From NCBI GenBank assembly GCA_965216225.1, contig CBDCFF010000034.1, forward strand, positions 62,001 through 126,000: DNA of 64,000 bases, written 5' to 3'. A program made the translations under genes and the position numbers. Under the pieces are notes generated by a model, which did not search any database, was not told where the DNA came from, and saw nothing but the letters and a program-made list of their open reading frames with translations. Numbering within the stretch: the stretch's first letter is position 1; every line of letters starts with the position of its first letter. This document shows, in pieces, positions 41,461-51,250 of the stretch. Origin of the DNA: 3107 sp965216225 (GTDB lineage Bacteria; Pseudomonadota; Alphaproteobacteria; Rhodobacterales; Rhodobacteraceae).

Positions 41461-44401
41461 GCAGGCGCTCCCCCTCTGGATCGACGAAATGCGCCGATAC
41501 GATTTCAACCTCGATGTCCGTTTTGCGCAACCCGTCCCAGGCGCGCACGATTTCGCCCGGCCGCTCATGGCCGCGCCTGATGAAACCCAGGCCGATGGAA
41601 TGCCCGAGTTCCGGCGACCAGGCGGCCGAAGTCATCCAGCCCTGATCGTTTTCGGTCGTTGGCGCCGCCCCTCTGGCGATGAAATGCGCGCCCGCGGCAA
41701 GCATGTCCGACCGGTTGACCGGGCGGAATCCCATCAGCCGCGGGATGTCCGGGGCGTTCATCGCAGGGCGTTTCGACATGGTGTTGCCAATGCAATCCTT
41801 TTTCCCCGAGATCATGCGGCCCATGCCCAGCATCTGCGCAGTGCTCTGGCCGTTCAGCTCCGGGCCCGCCGCGTGGCCCTTTTCAATCCGCATGACGCCA
41901 AGCGCCTCTGTTCCGTAAGGCTGTGCGCCGAATTCCTCGCCCGCTGTCATCAGGGTGCGGATCATGGCGTCGCCATAGCGCGCGGGCACCGCGATCTCAT
42001 AGGCCAGTTCTCCCGAAAAGGAGATCCGGAAAAGCCGCGCCCGCACACCGCCGCAGACGGTCAGTTCCCTGCACCCCATGAACGGCAAAGCGCCGTTCGA
42101 GATGTCGTGCGCCTCATCGACGATCTTCTGCAACAGGGCGCGCGACTTTGGCCCCGCCACGGCGAACTGCGCCCAGCCATCGGTGACAGAGATCAGATGA
42201 ACGTCCATGCGGGGTGCAAGACACTGGCGGGCGAACTCCATCCGCTGATAGACCAGACCGGCGTTGGCCGTTGTGGTGGTCATGACAAAGTGGTTTTCAC
42301 CCAGCCGCGCGGTGGTGCCGTCGTCAAAGGCGAAACCGTCATCGCGCAGCATCAGGCCATAGCGGACCCTGCCAACCGGAAGTCCTGCAAATCCGTTGAC
42401 ATAAAGAAGGTCCGGAAAGGCCGCCGCATCGCGCCCCCTGATGTCGATCTTGCCCAGTGTGGTCACATCGCAGATGCCGACCGCGCTGCGGGTGGTTCCT
42501 GCCTCGCGGCCGGCCGATTCGCGCCAGTGGGTTTCGCCGGGTTGCGGATACCATTGGGCGCGCAGCCACTGGCCCGCCTCGACAAAGACAGCGCCGCGTT
42601 CTTCCGCCCACTGATGCGAGGGCGTCTTGCGGGTTGGCCGGAACGCCCTGCCCCTGGCCCCGGCCCCGAAGGCGCCGATGGGAACAGGGGTGTAGGGTGG
42701 CCGGAAAATCGTCGTGCCGGTTTCGGGAATTGATTTCCCGCCGGCTTCGGCCATCAGGGCAAGGCCCGGAATGTTCGATGTCTTGCCCTGATCCGTGGCC
42801 ATGCCCATGGTCGTGTAGCGTTTCAGATGCTCGACCGAGCGGAACCCCTCCCTGTGCGAGAGGATTACATCCTTGGCAGTCACATCATTTTGCAGATCGA
42901 CCCAGGCGCGGGCCTTGCCGCCTCTGACGATCCAGAAGGCCGAAGCGCGCGAGGGTTCGTCATCCGCACGCGGCATGTCCGTGGCGGGGGCGGATTTCCC
43001 GAGCTCTTCGGCCACGTTCCGGGCCGCCTCATCCCCGGTTCCAAAGCAGGCGGACAGGGTGAAGCTGCCGTTTGCCGAACCCGCAACCCTCATGCCGGGG
43101 GGGATGTCTGCGCCGGGAACGAAGGCCACGAGGTCATCGCGCCAGACCGGTCGCCCGCGCTGATGGCAGGTCAGGTGGAGGTTCGGACTCCAGCCGCCGG
43201 ACACGGCTAGGCAATCGGCGCTGATCCTTTCGCCGTTTGTCGTGATGATTTCGCGCAGCCCCTTGCGGCCTTTCGTGTTGAGGACGCCTTCGCCGGACAG
43301 GGTTTTCACATCGGGGCAGGGAAAGGGGGGCGTTTCCTTTCTGCTGTCGATGATGGCGACGGTTTCCACACCGGCGGCATTCAGATCGCGGGCGGTCCGC
43401 CAGCCGTCATCATTGTTGGTGAACACCGCAACACGTTTGCCGGGGGCCACGGCGAACCGGTTGAGATAGGCGCGAACGGCACCCGCCAGCATTACGCCGG
43501 GGCGGTCGTTGTTGCCAAAGGTGATCGGCCGTTCGGTCGCGCCTGCGGCCAGGATCGCGCGTCTGGAATAGATGCGCCACAGGGTCTGACGCGGCAGCCC
43601 GCCGGACGACGCCAGGTGATCGGTATTCCGCTCCAGCGCGCCGTAGACGCCATGATCGTATGCCCCATAGACTGTGGTGCGGGTCATCAGGCGCATATCG
43701 GGCATGGCGGACAGTTCAGCCACCGCCGCGGTGGCCCACGCAGCCCCCGATGCGTCGTTCACCTCGAAGCGTTCCGCATTCAGCCGCCCGCCCATGCGAA
43801 AGTCCTCATCCGCAAGGATCACCCGCAGGCCCGCGCGCCCGGCGGTCAGGGCGGCCTGCAATCCGGTCGGACCCGCGCCGATGACCAGAACATCGCAATG
43901 CAGAAAACCCTTGTCATATTCATCGGGGTCTTCCTTGCCGGACAATCGCCCAAGCCCCGCGGATGACCGGATTATCGGCTCATACAGTTTTTCCCAAAAG
44001 GCTTTCGGCCACATGAAGGTCTTGTAATAGAAGCCTGCGGACAGAAACGGCGAGAACAGATCGTTCACCGCCATCAGGTCGTATTCAAGCGAACCGCGAT
44101 GATTCTGGCTTCGGGCAAGAAGACCATCATGAAGTTCCGTCACCGTCGCGCGGGTGTTCGGCTCCTGCCGGGCTCCGCTGCCGAGTTCGACCAGTGCGCC
44201 GGGTTCCTCCGACCCGGCGGTGAAGATGCCGCGCGGCCGGTGATATTTGAAAGATCGCCCAACCAGCCGCCGGCCATTCGCAAGCAGGGCAGAGGCCAGC
44301 GTATCGCCTTTGTACCCCTGCATGTCGCGACCATTGAAGGAAAAGGAGAGCGGCGCGCCTCGGTCAATCAGGCCGCCGCCGATGCGGTTCGACTGGCTCA
44401 T
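41453..44401 (-). CDS. soxA: Sarcosine oxidase alpha subunit
   Basis: The 982-residue large subunit. The N-terminal part (about residues 1-100, FSFNGRDMQGYKGDTLASAL) is a ferredoxin-like domain. CDVLVIGAGPTGLQAALTAG (about 165) is the dinucleotide-binding loop of the NAD/FAD module. The C-terminal about 390 residues are a GcvT-like aminomethyltransferase domain that binds tetrahydrofolate (VFVEAGQWLRAQWYP, GYLVYQRME-type region). It overlaps soxD as ATGA. A longer open frame to 44518 lies inside soxD and is not used. Confidence 0.94.
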   Translation of the reverse strand: MSQSNRIGGGLIDRGAPLSFSFNGRDMQGYKGDTLASALLANGRRLVGRSFKYHRPRGIFTAGSEEPGALVELGSGARQEPNTRATVTELHDGLLARSQNHRGSLEYDLMAVNDLFSPFLSAGFYYKTFMWPKAFWEKLYEPIIRSSAGLGRLSGKEDPDEYDKGFLHCDVLVIGAGPTGLQAALTAGRAGLRVILADEDFRMGGRLNAERFEVNDASGAAWATAAVAELSAMPDMRLMTRTTVYGAYDHGVYGALERNTDHLASSGGLPRQTLWRIYSRRAILAAGATERPITFGNNDRPGVMLAGAVRAYLNRFAVAPGKRVAVFTNNDDGWRTARDLNAAGVETVAIIDSRKETPPFPCPDVKTLSGEGVLNTKGRKGLREIITTNGERISADCLAVSGGWSPNLHLTCHQRGRPVWRDDLVAFVPGADIPPGMRVAGSANGSFTLSACFGTGDEAARNVAEELGKSAPATDMPRADDEPSRASAFWIVRGGKARAWVDLQNDVTAKDVILSHREGFRSVEHLKRYTTMGMATDQGKTSNIPGLALMAEAGGKSIPETGTTIFRPPYTPVPIGAFGAGARGRAFRPTRKTPSHQWAEERGAVFVEAGQWLRAQWYPQPGETHWRESAGREAGTTRSAVGICDVTTLGKIDIRGRDAAAFPDLLYVNGFAGLPVGRVRYGLMLRDDGFAFDDGTTARLGENHFVMTTTTANAGLVYQRMEFARQCLAPRMDVHLISVTDGWAQFAVAGPKSRALLQKIVDEAHDISNGALPFMGCRELTVCGGVRARLFRISFSGELAYEIAVPARYGDAMIRTLMTAGEEFGAQPYGTEALGVMRIEKGHAAGPELNGQSTAQMLGMGRMISGKKDCIGNTMSKRPAMNAPDIPRLMGFRPVNRSDMLAAGAHFIARGAAPTTENDQGWMTSAAWSPELGHSIGLGFIRRGHERPGEIVRAWDGLRKTDIEVEIVSAHFVDPEGERLRA

Positions 44402-44685
44402 TCGGCATCTCTCCGCGTCAGGGCGACATCGCGCGCCAGTTCGACCCTGGTGATTGCATGAGTCAGCGTGTTGCGTGTGACCACCAGCCAGGAGCGGTCT
44501 CCCTGACCGTGGAACCACAATTCCCGGTGTTCGCCCGCCGGGTTGTCCCGCAAGTGGGTGTAGGCGTCAAACTCGGCGGCGCTGTTTTCCGATTGCCAGT
44601 CGGGGCGGTCAAGCAGCGAGGCATCGCCGAGACAGGTGAATTCAGCGGCGTCGCGGGGGCCGAGCAGGGGATGATGGATGATCAT
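44398..44685 (-). CDS. soxD: Sarcosine oxidase delta subunit
   Basis: A 95-residue zinc-containing small subunit, starting MIIHHPLLGPRDAAEFTCLG and containing EHRELWFHGQGDRSWLVVTR. The family usually has CPxCG with further Cys/His ligands; here the first pair is reduced (HHPLLGPRDAAEFTCLGDA), so zinc binding may be altered. It sits between soxB and soxA as usual. Confidence 0.85.
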   Translation of the reverse strand: MIIHHPLLGPRDAAEFTCLGDASLLDRPDWQSENSAAEFDAYTHLRDNPAGEHRELWFHGQGDRSWLVVTRNTLTHAITRVELARDVALTRRDAE

Positions 44686-44708
44686 GTCAATGCTCCCTCA
44701 GTGCTCTC

Positions 44709-45959
44709 TCAGTGCAGGTTTGGCTGGGCGCCGGCGCCCTTTTCATCAATCAGCGCGCCGCGCGTGAAACGATCCAGCCGGTATTCGGCGGCGACGGGAT
44801 GCGGCTGACCGGTGGCCAGCAAATGCGCATACGCGAAACCGGATGCCGGGGTTGCCTTGAAACCGCCATAGCACCAGCCGCCGTTGAAATAGAGCCCGTC
44901 GATATGTGTCTTGCAGATGAAGGGGGAACCATCCATCGACATATCCACGACGCCGCCCCACATGCGCAGCAGTCGCGCCCGCCCGATCATCGGCATCAAC
45001 GCCATGCCGCCCTCGCACACATCCTCGACGACCGGCAGATTGCCACGCTGGGCATAGGAATTGTATCCGTCAATATCGCCGCCGAAGACAAGCCCGCCTT
45101 TGTCCGACTGGCTGACATAGAAATGTCCTGCGCCAAAGGTGATGACGCCTGGCAGAACAGGTTTCAGCCCCTCCGACACGAACGCCTGCATGACATGGCT
45201 TTCCATTGGCAACCGCATTCCCGCCCTGGCCATGACCCGGCCGGAGGAGCCGGCGACGCAGACCGCGACCTTTCCGGCCCGGATCGCGCCACGGGTGCTT
45301 TCGACGCCCCTGCACACGCCGTTTTCGATGCGAAAGCCGATGACCTCGCAATTCTGGATCAGGTCCACCCCGCGCGAATCGGCGGCGCGGGCATAGCCCC
45401 AGACCACCGCATCGTGTCGCGCGGTGCCGCCGCGTGGTTGCCACAGGGCGCCACGGATGGGAAAGCGGGCATTGTCGTGATCCAGACAGGGACACATCTT
45501 CCGGATACCGTCCCGATCCAGCAGAACAGCATCCGCCCCCGCCATCAGCATTGCGTTTCCGCGGCGCGCAAAGGCATCCCGCTGGGCGTCGGAATGTGCG
45601 ATGTTCAGGATGCCGCGCTGCGAAATCATCGCGTTGTAGTTCAGATCCTGCTCCAGCCCTTCCCATAATTTCATCGAGAACTCATAGAACGGTTCGTTCC
45701 CCGGCAGCATATAGTTGGATCGCACGATGGTCGTGTTCCGTCCGGCGTTTCCGGAACCGAGCCAGCCCTTTTCCAGCACCGCAACATTGGTGATGCCGTG
45801 AACTTTTGACAGGTAATGCGCCGTTGCCAGCCCGTGACCGCCGCCGCCCACAATGACGATGTCATATTCCGGTTCGGGGTCCGGGTTCCGCCATACCGGT
45901 TTCCAGCCGGTATTTCCCCGCAAGCCCTCCCGGATAACCCTGAATCCTGAATAGCGCAT
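44709..45959 (-). CDS. soxB: Sarcosine oxidase beta subunit
   Basis: The 416-residue subunit that binds FAD and covalent FMN and carries the sarcosine site. It belongs to the DAO superfamily: YDIVIVGGGGHGLATAHYL near residue 32 is the FAD loop, followed by LEKGWLGSGNAGRNTTIVRS. The C-terminal FNGGWCYGGFKATPASG is the family's flavin-contact region. The start at 45959 (MRYSGFRVIREGL) is the conserved one. It is the first gene of the operon, 93 bases from the divergent regulator gene. Confidence 0.94.
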   Translation of the reverse strand: MRYSGFRVIREGLRGNTGWKPVWRNPDPEPEYDIVIVGGGGHGLATAHYLSKVHGITNVAVLEKGWLGSGNAGRNTTIVRSNYMLPGNEPFYEFSMKLWEGLEQDLNYNAMISQRGILNIAHSDAQRDAFARRGNAMLMAGADAVLLDRDGIRKMCPCLDHDNARFPIRGALWQPRGGTARHDAVVWGYARAADSRGVDLIQNCEVIGFRIENGVCRGVESTRGAIRAGKVAVCVAGSSGRVMARAGMRLPMESHVMQAFVSEGLKPVLPGVITFGAGHFYVSQSDKGGLVFGGDIDGYNSYAQRGNLPVVEDVCEGGMALMPMIGRARLLRMWGGVVDMSMDGSPFICKTHIDGLYFNGGWCYGGFKATPASGFAYAHLLATGQPHPVAAEYRLDRFTRGALIDEKGAGAQPNLH

Positions 45960-46052
45960 CGTGATTGCCGCCATCGCCCCTGTCATCGCCCCTGTGTCCA
46001 GGGCAGATTACAGTCGGGTCGGGTGATTGACTTTCAGAAAAAGGACGCATAG

Positions 46053-47054
46053 TTGCATGATCCGGACAGCCACGGTGTTTTGATGCCCCCCTTGAAGATC
46101 GGCATATATGCGAAACCGGGCTTTGCCCTGTTGTCCTACGCGGCGTTGGTGGACACCATGCGCGCCGCCAATCATCTGCATGACCGGCAATGTTTCGAGA
46201 TCGTGCATTTCGGGACCGGCGATGGCGGGTCGGTCAGTTCCAGCGGCGCCAGGCTTGACGGTGTGCCGGTTGCAAGGATGACATCCGATCTGGACATCGC
46301 ATTTGTCGTCGCGGGTTCCAATGTGACAGGGCCGGATGCGCCGGAACTGACGGCTTTCCTGCGGCTGCTGGACCGGCGGGGCGTCACCCTTGGCGGGGTG
46401 TCCGGTGGCCCGGTTATCCTGGCGCGGGCAGGGCTGATGAAGCAGCGCCGCATGACGGTACACTGGGACCATTTCAACGATCTGAGGGAAACCGATCCCG
46501 AACTGCTTCTGGAACGCGCGCTGTATGTGGTGGACCGGGGGCGAATGACCTGTGCGGGCGGCTCTGCGCCTGTTGACATGATGCACGGGATCATTGCCGC
46601 GCGCTGGGGCGCGGAACTTGCGCGCCGGGTAGGCGACTGGTTCCTGCAGGCCGATATCAGGCCACCCCAGGGTCCGCAGCGCGCCGGACGCAGCGCGCGT
46701 TACGGCATTGCCAACGCCACGGTTCTGACGGCGGTTGAATTGATGGAAAACCATCTGTCGGACCCGATGTCATCAGGGCAGTTGGCCGCAATCACGGGGG
46801 TAAGCCCCCGACAGCTTTCGCGCCTGTTTCGGGCGCATTTTGGGCGCAGCCCGATGCAGTTCCATACACAATTGCGTCTGGAGCTTGCCCGCGATCTGTT
46901 GCGCAAATCGAGCCTGAGCCTGACAGAGATCGCGCTTGCCACCGGATTTGGCGGTTCCGCACATTTCGCCACCCGGTTCCGCGCGCATTCTGGCACTGCG
47001 CCCTCGATGTTCCGCGCCGGATGCCGGACAGGAGCATCGGCGCGATGGCATTGA
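46053..47054 (+). CDS. GlxA-type AraC-family regulator (GbdR-like)
   Basis: A 333-residue regulator with an N-terminal DJ-1/PfpI-like domain (IGIYAKPGFALLSYAALVDT, FVVAGSNVTGPDAPELTAFL). The C-terminal AraC double helix-turn-helix contains SSGQLAAITGVSPRQLSRLF and LSLTEIALATGFGGSAHFAT. The start is TTG 46053, because AAGGA (46041-46045) lies seven bases before it; the next ATG at 46083 has no such site. It is divergent from soxBDAG and resembles GbdR, which activates glycine-betaine, dimethylglycine and sarcosine catabolism, so it is the likely regulator of that operon. Confidence 0.88.
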   Translation: MHDPDSHGVLMPPLKIGIYAKPGFALLSYAALVDTMRAANHLHDRQCFEIVHFGTGDGGSVSSSGARLDGVPVARMTSDLDIAFVVAGSNVTGPDAPELTAFLRLLDRRGVTLGGVSGGPVILARAGLMKQRRMTVHWDHFNDLRETDPELLLERALYVVDRGRMTCAGGSAPVDMMHGIIAARWGAELARRVGDWFLQADIRPPQGPQRAGRSARYGIANATVLTAVELMENHLSDPMSSGQLAAITGVSPRQLSRLFRAHFGRSPMQFHTQLRLELARDLLRKSSLSLTEIALATGFGGSAHFATRFRAHSGTAPSMFRAGCRTGASARWH

Positions 47055-47218
47055 TGAGCATCGCGTCCGGGGTCGATACCCGGTCCCCCATATACGGCCC
47101 CCCGCAGGGAAAAGGCGCGTGATCATGTCGGATCGACAACGACGGACAGCGCCGCCGTTCCGGCAGTCGGCAAGACCCGCTGCCAGGGCGGATGCAAGGG
47201 CGAATGCGGCATCCTGTC

Positions 47219-48190
47219 TTACAGCCGCCCGACGGAATTCCGCGCAGCACCCCCGGCTTCGGCCAGCAGACACAGCCAGTCATGGGCAACCGTGGCTGCC
47301 GCGATGGCGGTGATTTCAGCGTGATCATAGGCGGGGGCGACCTCGACCACATCCATGCCGACCAGGTTCAGCCCGCCAAGCCCGCGGATCATCTCCAGCG
47401 CCTGCCAACTGGCAAGCCCGCCCGCAACCGGGGTTCCGGTGCCGGGGGCAAAGGCCGGGTCGAGCCCATCGACATCGAAGGAAACATAAACCGGGCCGTC
47501 CCCTGCGCGCGCGCGAATGACCTCCAGCGCCGCGTCTGTCCCGTTTCGGTGCATCCAGGGCGCTGTCAGGATTTCAAACCCGTGATCACTGTCATTGAAC
47601 GTCCTCAGCCCGACCTGTGTGGAGCGGCCCGCGTCAACGAGCCCCTCCGCCGCCGCGCGGGCGAACATCGTGCCATGATCGAGGCGCGCGCCGTCATCGT
47701 GCCATGTATCGCAATGCGCATCGAGCTGAACCAGCGCGATCGGGCCATGATGTTTTGCATGGGCGCGGATCAGGGGATATGAAACGAAATGGTCGCCGCC
47801 AAAGGTAAGCATCCTGCTGCCGGCGCCGATGATCCCGTCTGCATGTGCCTCGATGGCTGCCGCCACGGTGTCCGGATGGTGAGGATCGACCATGCAGTCT
47901 CCGTAATCCACGACATTGAGCGTCCGGAAGGGATCGAAGCCGTGGGGAAAGGATTTCAGTTCCGCCAACTGGACCGAGGCGGCGCGGATGGCCCTGGGCC
48001 CCAGCCGGCACCCTGATCTGTACGTGACCGCCGCGTCATAGGGGACGCCGCTTACCGCGACATCCACACCGGTCAGGTTGCGGCTGTAGCGCCTGCGCAG
48101 AAAACTCAGCGCGCCACCATATGTCATTTCCGGCCAGCGGCCCATGTTATCGTCCGAGCGGAAGGCGAAATCGCCCTGATCTGCGGTCAT
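47219..48190 (-). CDS. speB: Agmatinase / ureohydrolase family
   Basis: A 323-residue binuclear-manganese ureohydrolase. The metal motifs are MLTFGGDHFVSYP, VQLDAHCDTW and YVSFDVDGLDPAFAPGTGTP. It would release urea from agmatine to give putrescine, or act on a related guanidino acid; sequence alone does not fix the substrate. The polyamine context favours agmatine. It overlaps the amidotransferase gene as ATGA and ends the minus-strand operon. The 164 bases to the regulator gene on its left contain no gene. Confidence 0.88.
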   Translation of the reverse strand: MTADQGDFAFRSDDNMGRWPEMTYGGALSFLRRRYSRNLTGVDVAVSGVPYDAAVTYRSGCRLGPRAIRAASVQLAELKSFPHGFDPFRTLNVVDYGDCMVDPHHPDTVAAAIEAHADGIIGAGSRMLTFGGDHFVSYPLIRAHAKHHGPIALVQLDAHCDTWHDDGARLDHGTMFARAAAEGLVDAGRSTQVGLRTFNDSDHGFEILTAPWMHRNGTDAALEVIRARAGDGPVYVSFDVDGLDPAFAPGTGTPVAGGLASWQALEMIRGLGGLNLVGMDVVEVAPAYDHAEITAIAAATVAHDWLCLLAEAGGAARNSVGRL

Positions 48191-48951
48191 GTTGCGTCCT
48201 CTTTCGGGCTGTCTTTCGGGCTGTCTTTCAGGCTGTCCGGGTTCAGGAACGTGTTCCGGACAATCCGGCCCAGCATGTCCGCGTTGGTCTGTGCTGACTG
48301 GCTTGCCAGCGCCCGGTCGGCCTCTTCCGTGCGCAACAGGCTTCCGCGTCGTTCCCGCAGAAGGGCCGAAACATATGCGCTGGAGAATTCGGGATGTCCC
48401 TGCACGGTCAGCGCAAACCCCGGATACCACAGCGCGGCGTTCGGGCAGAACGCGGTCGCGGCGATCACCTGCGCGCCCTCCGGCGGGCTTTCGACCTGGT
48501 CTTGATGAAATGCCTGCATGTCGAACCTGTCAGGCGCGCCGCCAAGCGCCTCGGGCCAGTCCGAAACCGGATAGGACGTGACGCCCAGCCCCCAGCCCCT
48601 GTCGGATTTGCGGACCGTGCCGCCAAGGGCCTGCGCGATGATCTGATGTCCGAAGCAGATTCCGACCATGGGCCGCCCGGCAGCCCGGCAGGCGCGGATG
48701 AACGCCTCCAGAGGCGCAATCCAGTCGTGATCTTCATAGGCTCCGTATCTGGAACCCGTGACAACCCACAGGTCGCAGTCCTCCGGTGCGGTCGGGAACC
48801 TGCCATCCAGAATGGCATGGCTTCGGAAAACCGTATCCACGGGCGAAAGCCAGTCCGCCACCATGGCCGGGTAGTCCGGGAAGGTTTTCGCCAGATTTTC
48901 CGGTGGCCGGCCTGTTTCCAGTACGCCAACGATAAAGCGTTCATTCGTCAT
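48187..48951 (-). CDS. Class I glutamine amidotransferase-like hydrolase
   Basis: A 254-residue protein with the triad of class I amidotransferases: the nucleophile Cys in MVGICFGHQIIAQAL, and His and Glu in LTVQGHPEFSSAY. In this operon it may hydrolyse gamma-glutamyl amides, as PuuD does in the glutamylated polyamine pathway, though it belongs to the GMP-synthase-like branch. The C terminus carries a short repeat, DSLKDSPKDSPKED, from a tandem 12-base repeat. It overlaps the agmatinase gene by four bases. Confidence 0.82.
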   Translation of the reverse strand: MTNERFIVGVLETGRPPENLAKTFPDYPAMVADWLSPVDTVFRSHAILDGRFPTAPEDCDLWVVTGSRYGAYEDHDWIAPLEAFIRACRAAGRPMVGICFGHQIIAQALGGTVRKSDRGWGLGVTSYPVSDWPEALGGAPDRFDMQAFHQDQVESPPEGAQVIAATAFCPNAALWYPGFALTVQGHPEFSSAYVSALLRERRGSLLRTEEADRALASQSAQTNADMLGRIVRNTFLNPDSLKDSPKDSPKEDAT

Positions 48952-49091
48952 GTGCGTGTTCCGATGTGACGGGTGGGTGGGCGCAAACCGGTGCGCCGCG
49001 CGCGCACTGCATCCGAAACCGTTCTGCGCCAGTGGTTTCCGGCGTCCGGCTCTGGCCCATGGGGGTATGGTTCATGCAGGCTTTGCATTGC

Positions 49092-50438
49092 TTACAGCCG
49101 GGACAGATATGCGCTGTATTCGACCGGCGCGATAACGGCGGTCAGTTCCGCTATCTCGTTGCGCCGGACCGTGGCGTAGAGGTGGCGGAATGCGTCCCCG
49201 AAAATCCCCGCGGCGACCGGCGAGGCGGCAAACCGATCAACCGCATATGTCCAGTCGTGGCTGAGCCTTTCGGCCGGTTCGTGTGCCGGGTCGTCCAGCG
49301 GGGCGGGCAGACGGGGCGATGACCCCAAGCCATGATGGATGCCCCCCAGGATGGCGGCCAGGGCCAGATAGGGATTCACGTCAGCGCCGCAAATCCGGTG
49401 TTCCAGTCTTGCGCCGGGGCCATGAGTTTCGGGCAGGCGCACAGCGGCAGACCGGTTGTCGAAACCCCATTCGGGCGCCGCCGGCGCAAAGCTCATGGCC
49501 TGGAAACGACGGTAGGAGTTCAGATGCGGGGCGAAGATTGCCTGCAAATCCCGCATCGTGTCCAGAACACCGGCCACGGCGTTCCCGAGGCGGGGCGAGG
49601 TGTCCTCTTCCTCCCCGGCCTCGAATATGTTGTGGCCGTCCCGATCCAGGATCGAGACGTGAACGTGCATCCCGCTGCCGGGATGTTTCGCGTAGGGTTT
49701 GGCCATGAAGGTTGCCTCGAACCCATGGCTGTCAACCACTGCGCGCACCAGACGGCGGAACAGCAACGCGGTGTCTGCGGCGTCCATCACATCATCGGTG
49801 TGGTGAAAGTTCACCTCGAACTGGCCGGGGCCGTATTCCGCGATCAGCGTATCGGTGGCCAGGCGCTGTTCCCCGGCTGCGGCAAGGATGTCGGTCAGGA
49901 TGTCCTGCTTGCGGGACAGGACTTCCAGATCGTAGTTCTGGGCCTGCGGAAGGCGGGCGGGCGGTTCCGGCGGGGCGCTTGCATCGTCGCGTTTCCTGAC
50001 GATGTAGAACTCCAGTTCCGTCGCGACGACCGGATACAGCCCTTCGGCCGCCAGCCGTTCGATCATGCGTTGCAGGGCTGGCCGCGTTGACAGGGGGCTG
50101 ATCCGCCCGTTCCCGTCTGTCATTTCAACCAGCACCTGGGCCACGTTGCCGTCACTCCATGGCACTTTGCGCAGGGTCGAGGATACCGGGACCAGCACGC
50201 CGTCAGGATCCCCGACAGCGATGCCAAGACCGGTTTCCGGAACCTCCGATCCCAGGATATTCGGCGCACAGGTCGAAAGCGGCAGGCGCACACCGCCCGA
50301 CGACAGTTTGTCAACCGCCCTGCCGGGCAGCCACTTGCCGCGCAGAATCGCATTCAGGTCGCAGAGCATCAGTTCGATGCGTTCCGGCGTACCGTGGGTT
50401 TCGCAATACCCGGCCCACGCCGATTGAAACCCGTTCAT
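49092..50438 (-). CDS. Glutamine synthetase-like gamma-glutamylpolyamine synthetase (first copy)
   Basis: A 448-residue type I glutamine-synthetase fold. VVATELEFYIV holds the metal Glu, IAEYGPGQFEVNFHH the ammonium/amine-site Glu pair, HPGSGMHVHVSI the ATP and metal His, and FDNRSAAVRLP the Arg near the phosphate. It lacks the long adenylylation-loop region of GlnA. In this context it should ligate glutamate to a polyamine, like PuuA. It overlaps the last transporter gene as ATGA. The 140 bases to the amidotransferase gene show no terminator. Confidence 0.88.
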   Translation of the reverse strand: MNGFQSAWAGYCETHGTPERIELMLCDLNAILRGKWLPGRAVDKLSSGGVRLPLSTCAPNILGSEVPETGLGIAVGDPDGVLVPVSSTLRKVPWSDGNVAQVLVEMTDGNGRISPLSTRPALQRMIERLAAEGLYPVVATELEFYIVRKRDDASAPPEPPARLPQAQNYDLEVLSRKQDILTDILAAAGEQRLATDTLIAEYGPGQFEVNFHHTDDVMDAADTALLFRRLVRAVVDSHGFEATFMAKPYAKHPGSGMHVHVSILDRDGHNIFEAGEEEDTSPRLGNAVAGVLDTMRDLQAIFAPHLNSYRRFQAMSFAPAAPEWGFDNRSAAVRLPETHGPGARLEHRICGADVNPYLALAAILGGIHHGLGSSPRLPAPLDDPAHEPAERLSHDWTYAVDRFAASPVAAGIFGDAFRHLYATVRRNEIAELTAVIAPVEYSAYLSRL

Positions 50439-51250
50439 GCCCGTTCCGCCTGCCGCTCTTCGCGTTCCCTGAGAATCGTCGCGCGTTTTGAAAGAAGGGA
50501 TGCCGAGATTACCCCGGTTGACACGATTGCAATCAGGATGGTCGAGAGCGCGTTGATTTCCGGGCTGACGCCCAGCCGGATCGAACTCCATACCTTGATC
50601 GGCAACGTGGTGGAGGAGGGGCCTGCGGTGAAAGAGGCGATCACCAGGTCATCGAGCGACAGCGTGAAGGCAAGCAGCCAGCCCGAAATGACCGCGGGGG
50701 CAATTACCGGCAGGGTCACGCTTCTGAATGCGTCAAAAGGGGTGCAGCCGAGATCAAGCGCGGCCTCCTCCAGCGATCTGTCGAAACTCGCCAGACGCGA
50801 GGAGACGACGACCGAGACATAGCACATCGAAAAGGTCGTATGCGCAAGGATGATCGTGAAGACGCCGCGCCCCAGCCCGAGGGCGATGAAAAGCAGCAGG
50901 AGCGACAGGCCGGTGATCACCTCGGGCATCACCAGCGGCGCGTATATCATGCCTGAAAAAAGCGTGCGCCCCGGAAACCGGCCCGACCGCACCAGCACAT
51001 GCGCGGCTATCGTGCCCAGGATTGTTGCGATGGTCGATGAAATCGCCGCGACCTTCAGCGTCACCCAGGCGGCATCCAGAAACGCCTCGTTCCGAAACAG
51101 TTCGCCATACCATTTCGCGGAAAACCCCGCCCAGACCGTGACCAGCCTGGACTCGTTGAAACTGTAGATGATCAGGATGATCATCGGCAGGTAGAGGAAA
51201 GCCAGCCCGAAGGTCAGCGCGGTCGCATTGAACCAGCTGAAACGCCTCAT
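50435..51250 (-). CDS. potI: Polyamine ABC transporter permease, PotI/PotC type
   Basis: A 271-residue inner-membrane protein with about six transmembrane segments. The cytoplasmic EAA loop is LEEAALDLGCTPFDAFRSVTL, followed by PVIAPAVISGWLLAF. The N-terminal IILIIYSFNESRLVTVWAGF is typical of the PotC/PotI branch. It overlaps both neighbours by four bases. Confidence 0.88.
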   Translation of the reverse strand: MRRFSWFNATALTFGLAFLYLPMIILIIYSFNESRLVTVWAGFSAKWYGELFRNEAFLDAAWVTLKVAAISSTIATILGTIAAHVLVRSGRFPGRTLFSGMIYAPLVMPEVITGLSLLLLFIALGLGRGVFTIILAHTTFSMCYVSVVVSSRLASFDRSLEEAALDLGCTPFDAFRSVTLPVIAPAVISGWLLAFTLSLDDLVIASFTAGPSSTTLPIKVWSSIRLGVSPEINALSTILIAIVSTGVISASLLSKRATILREREERQAERA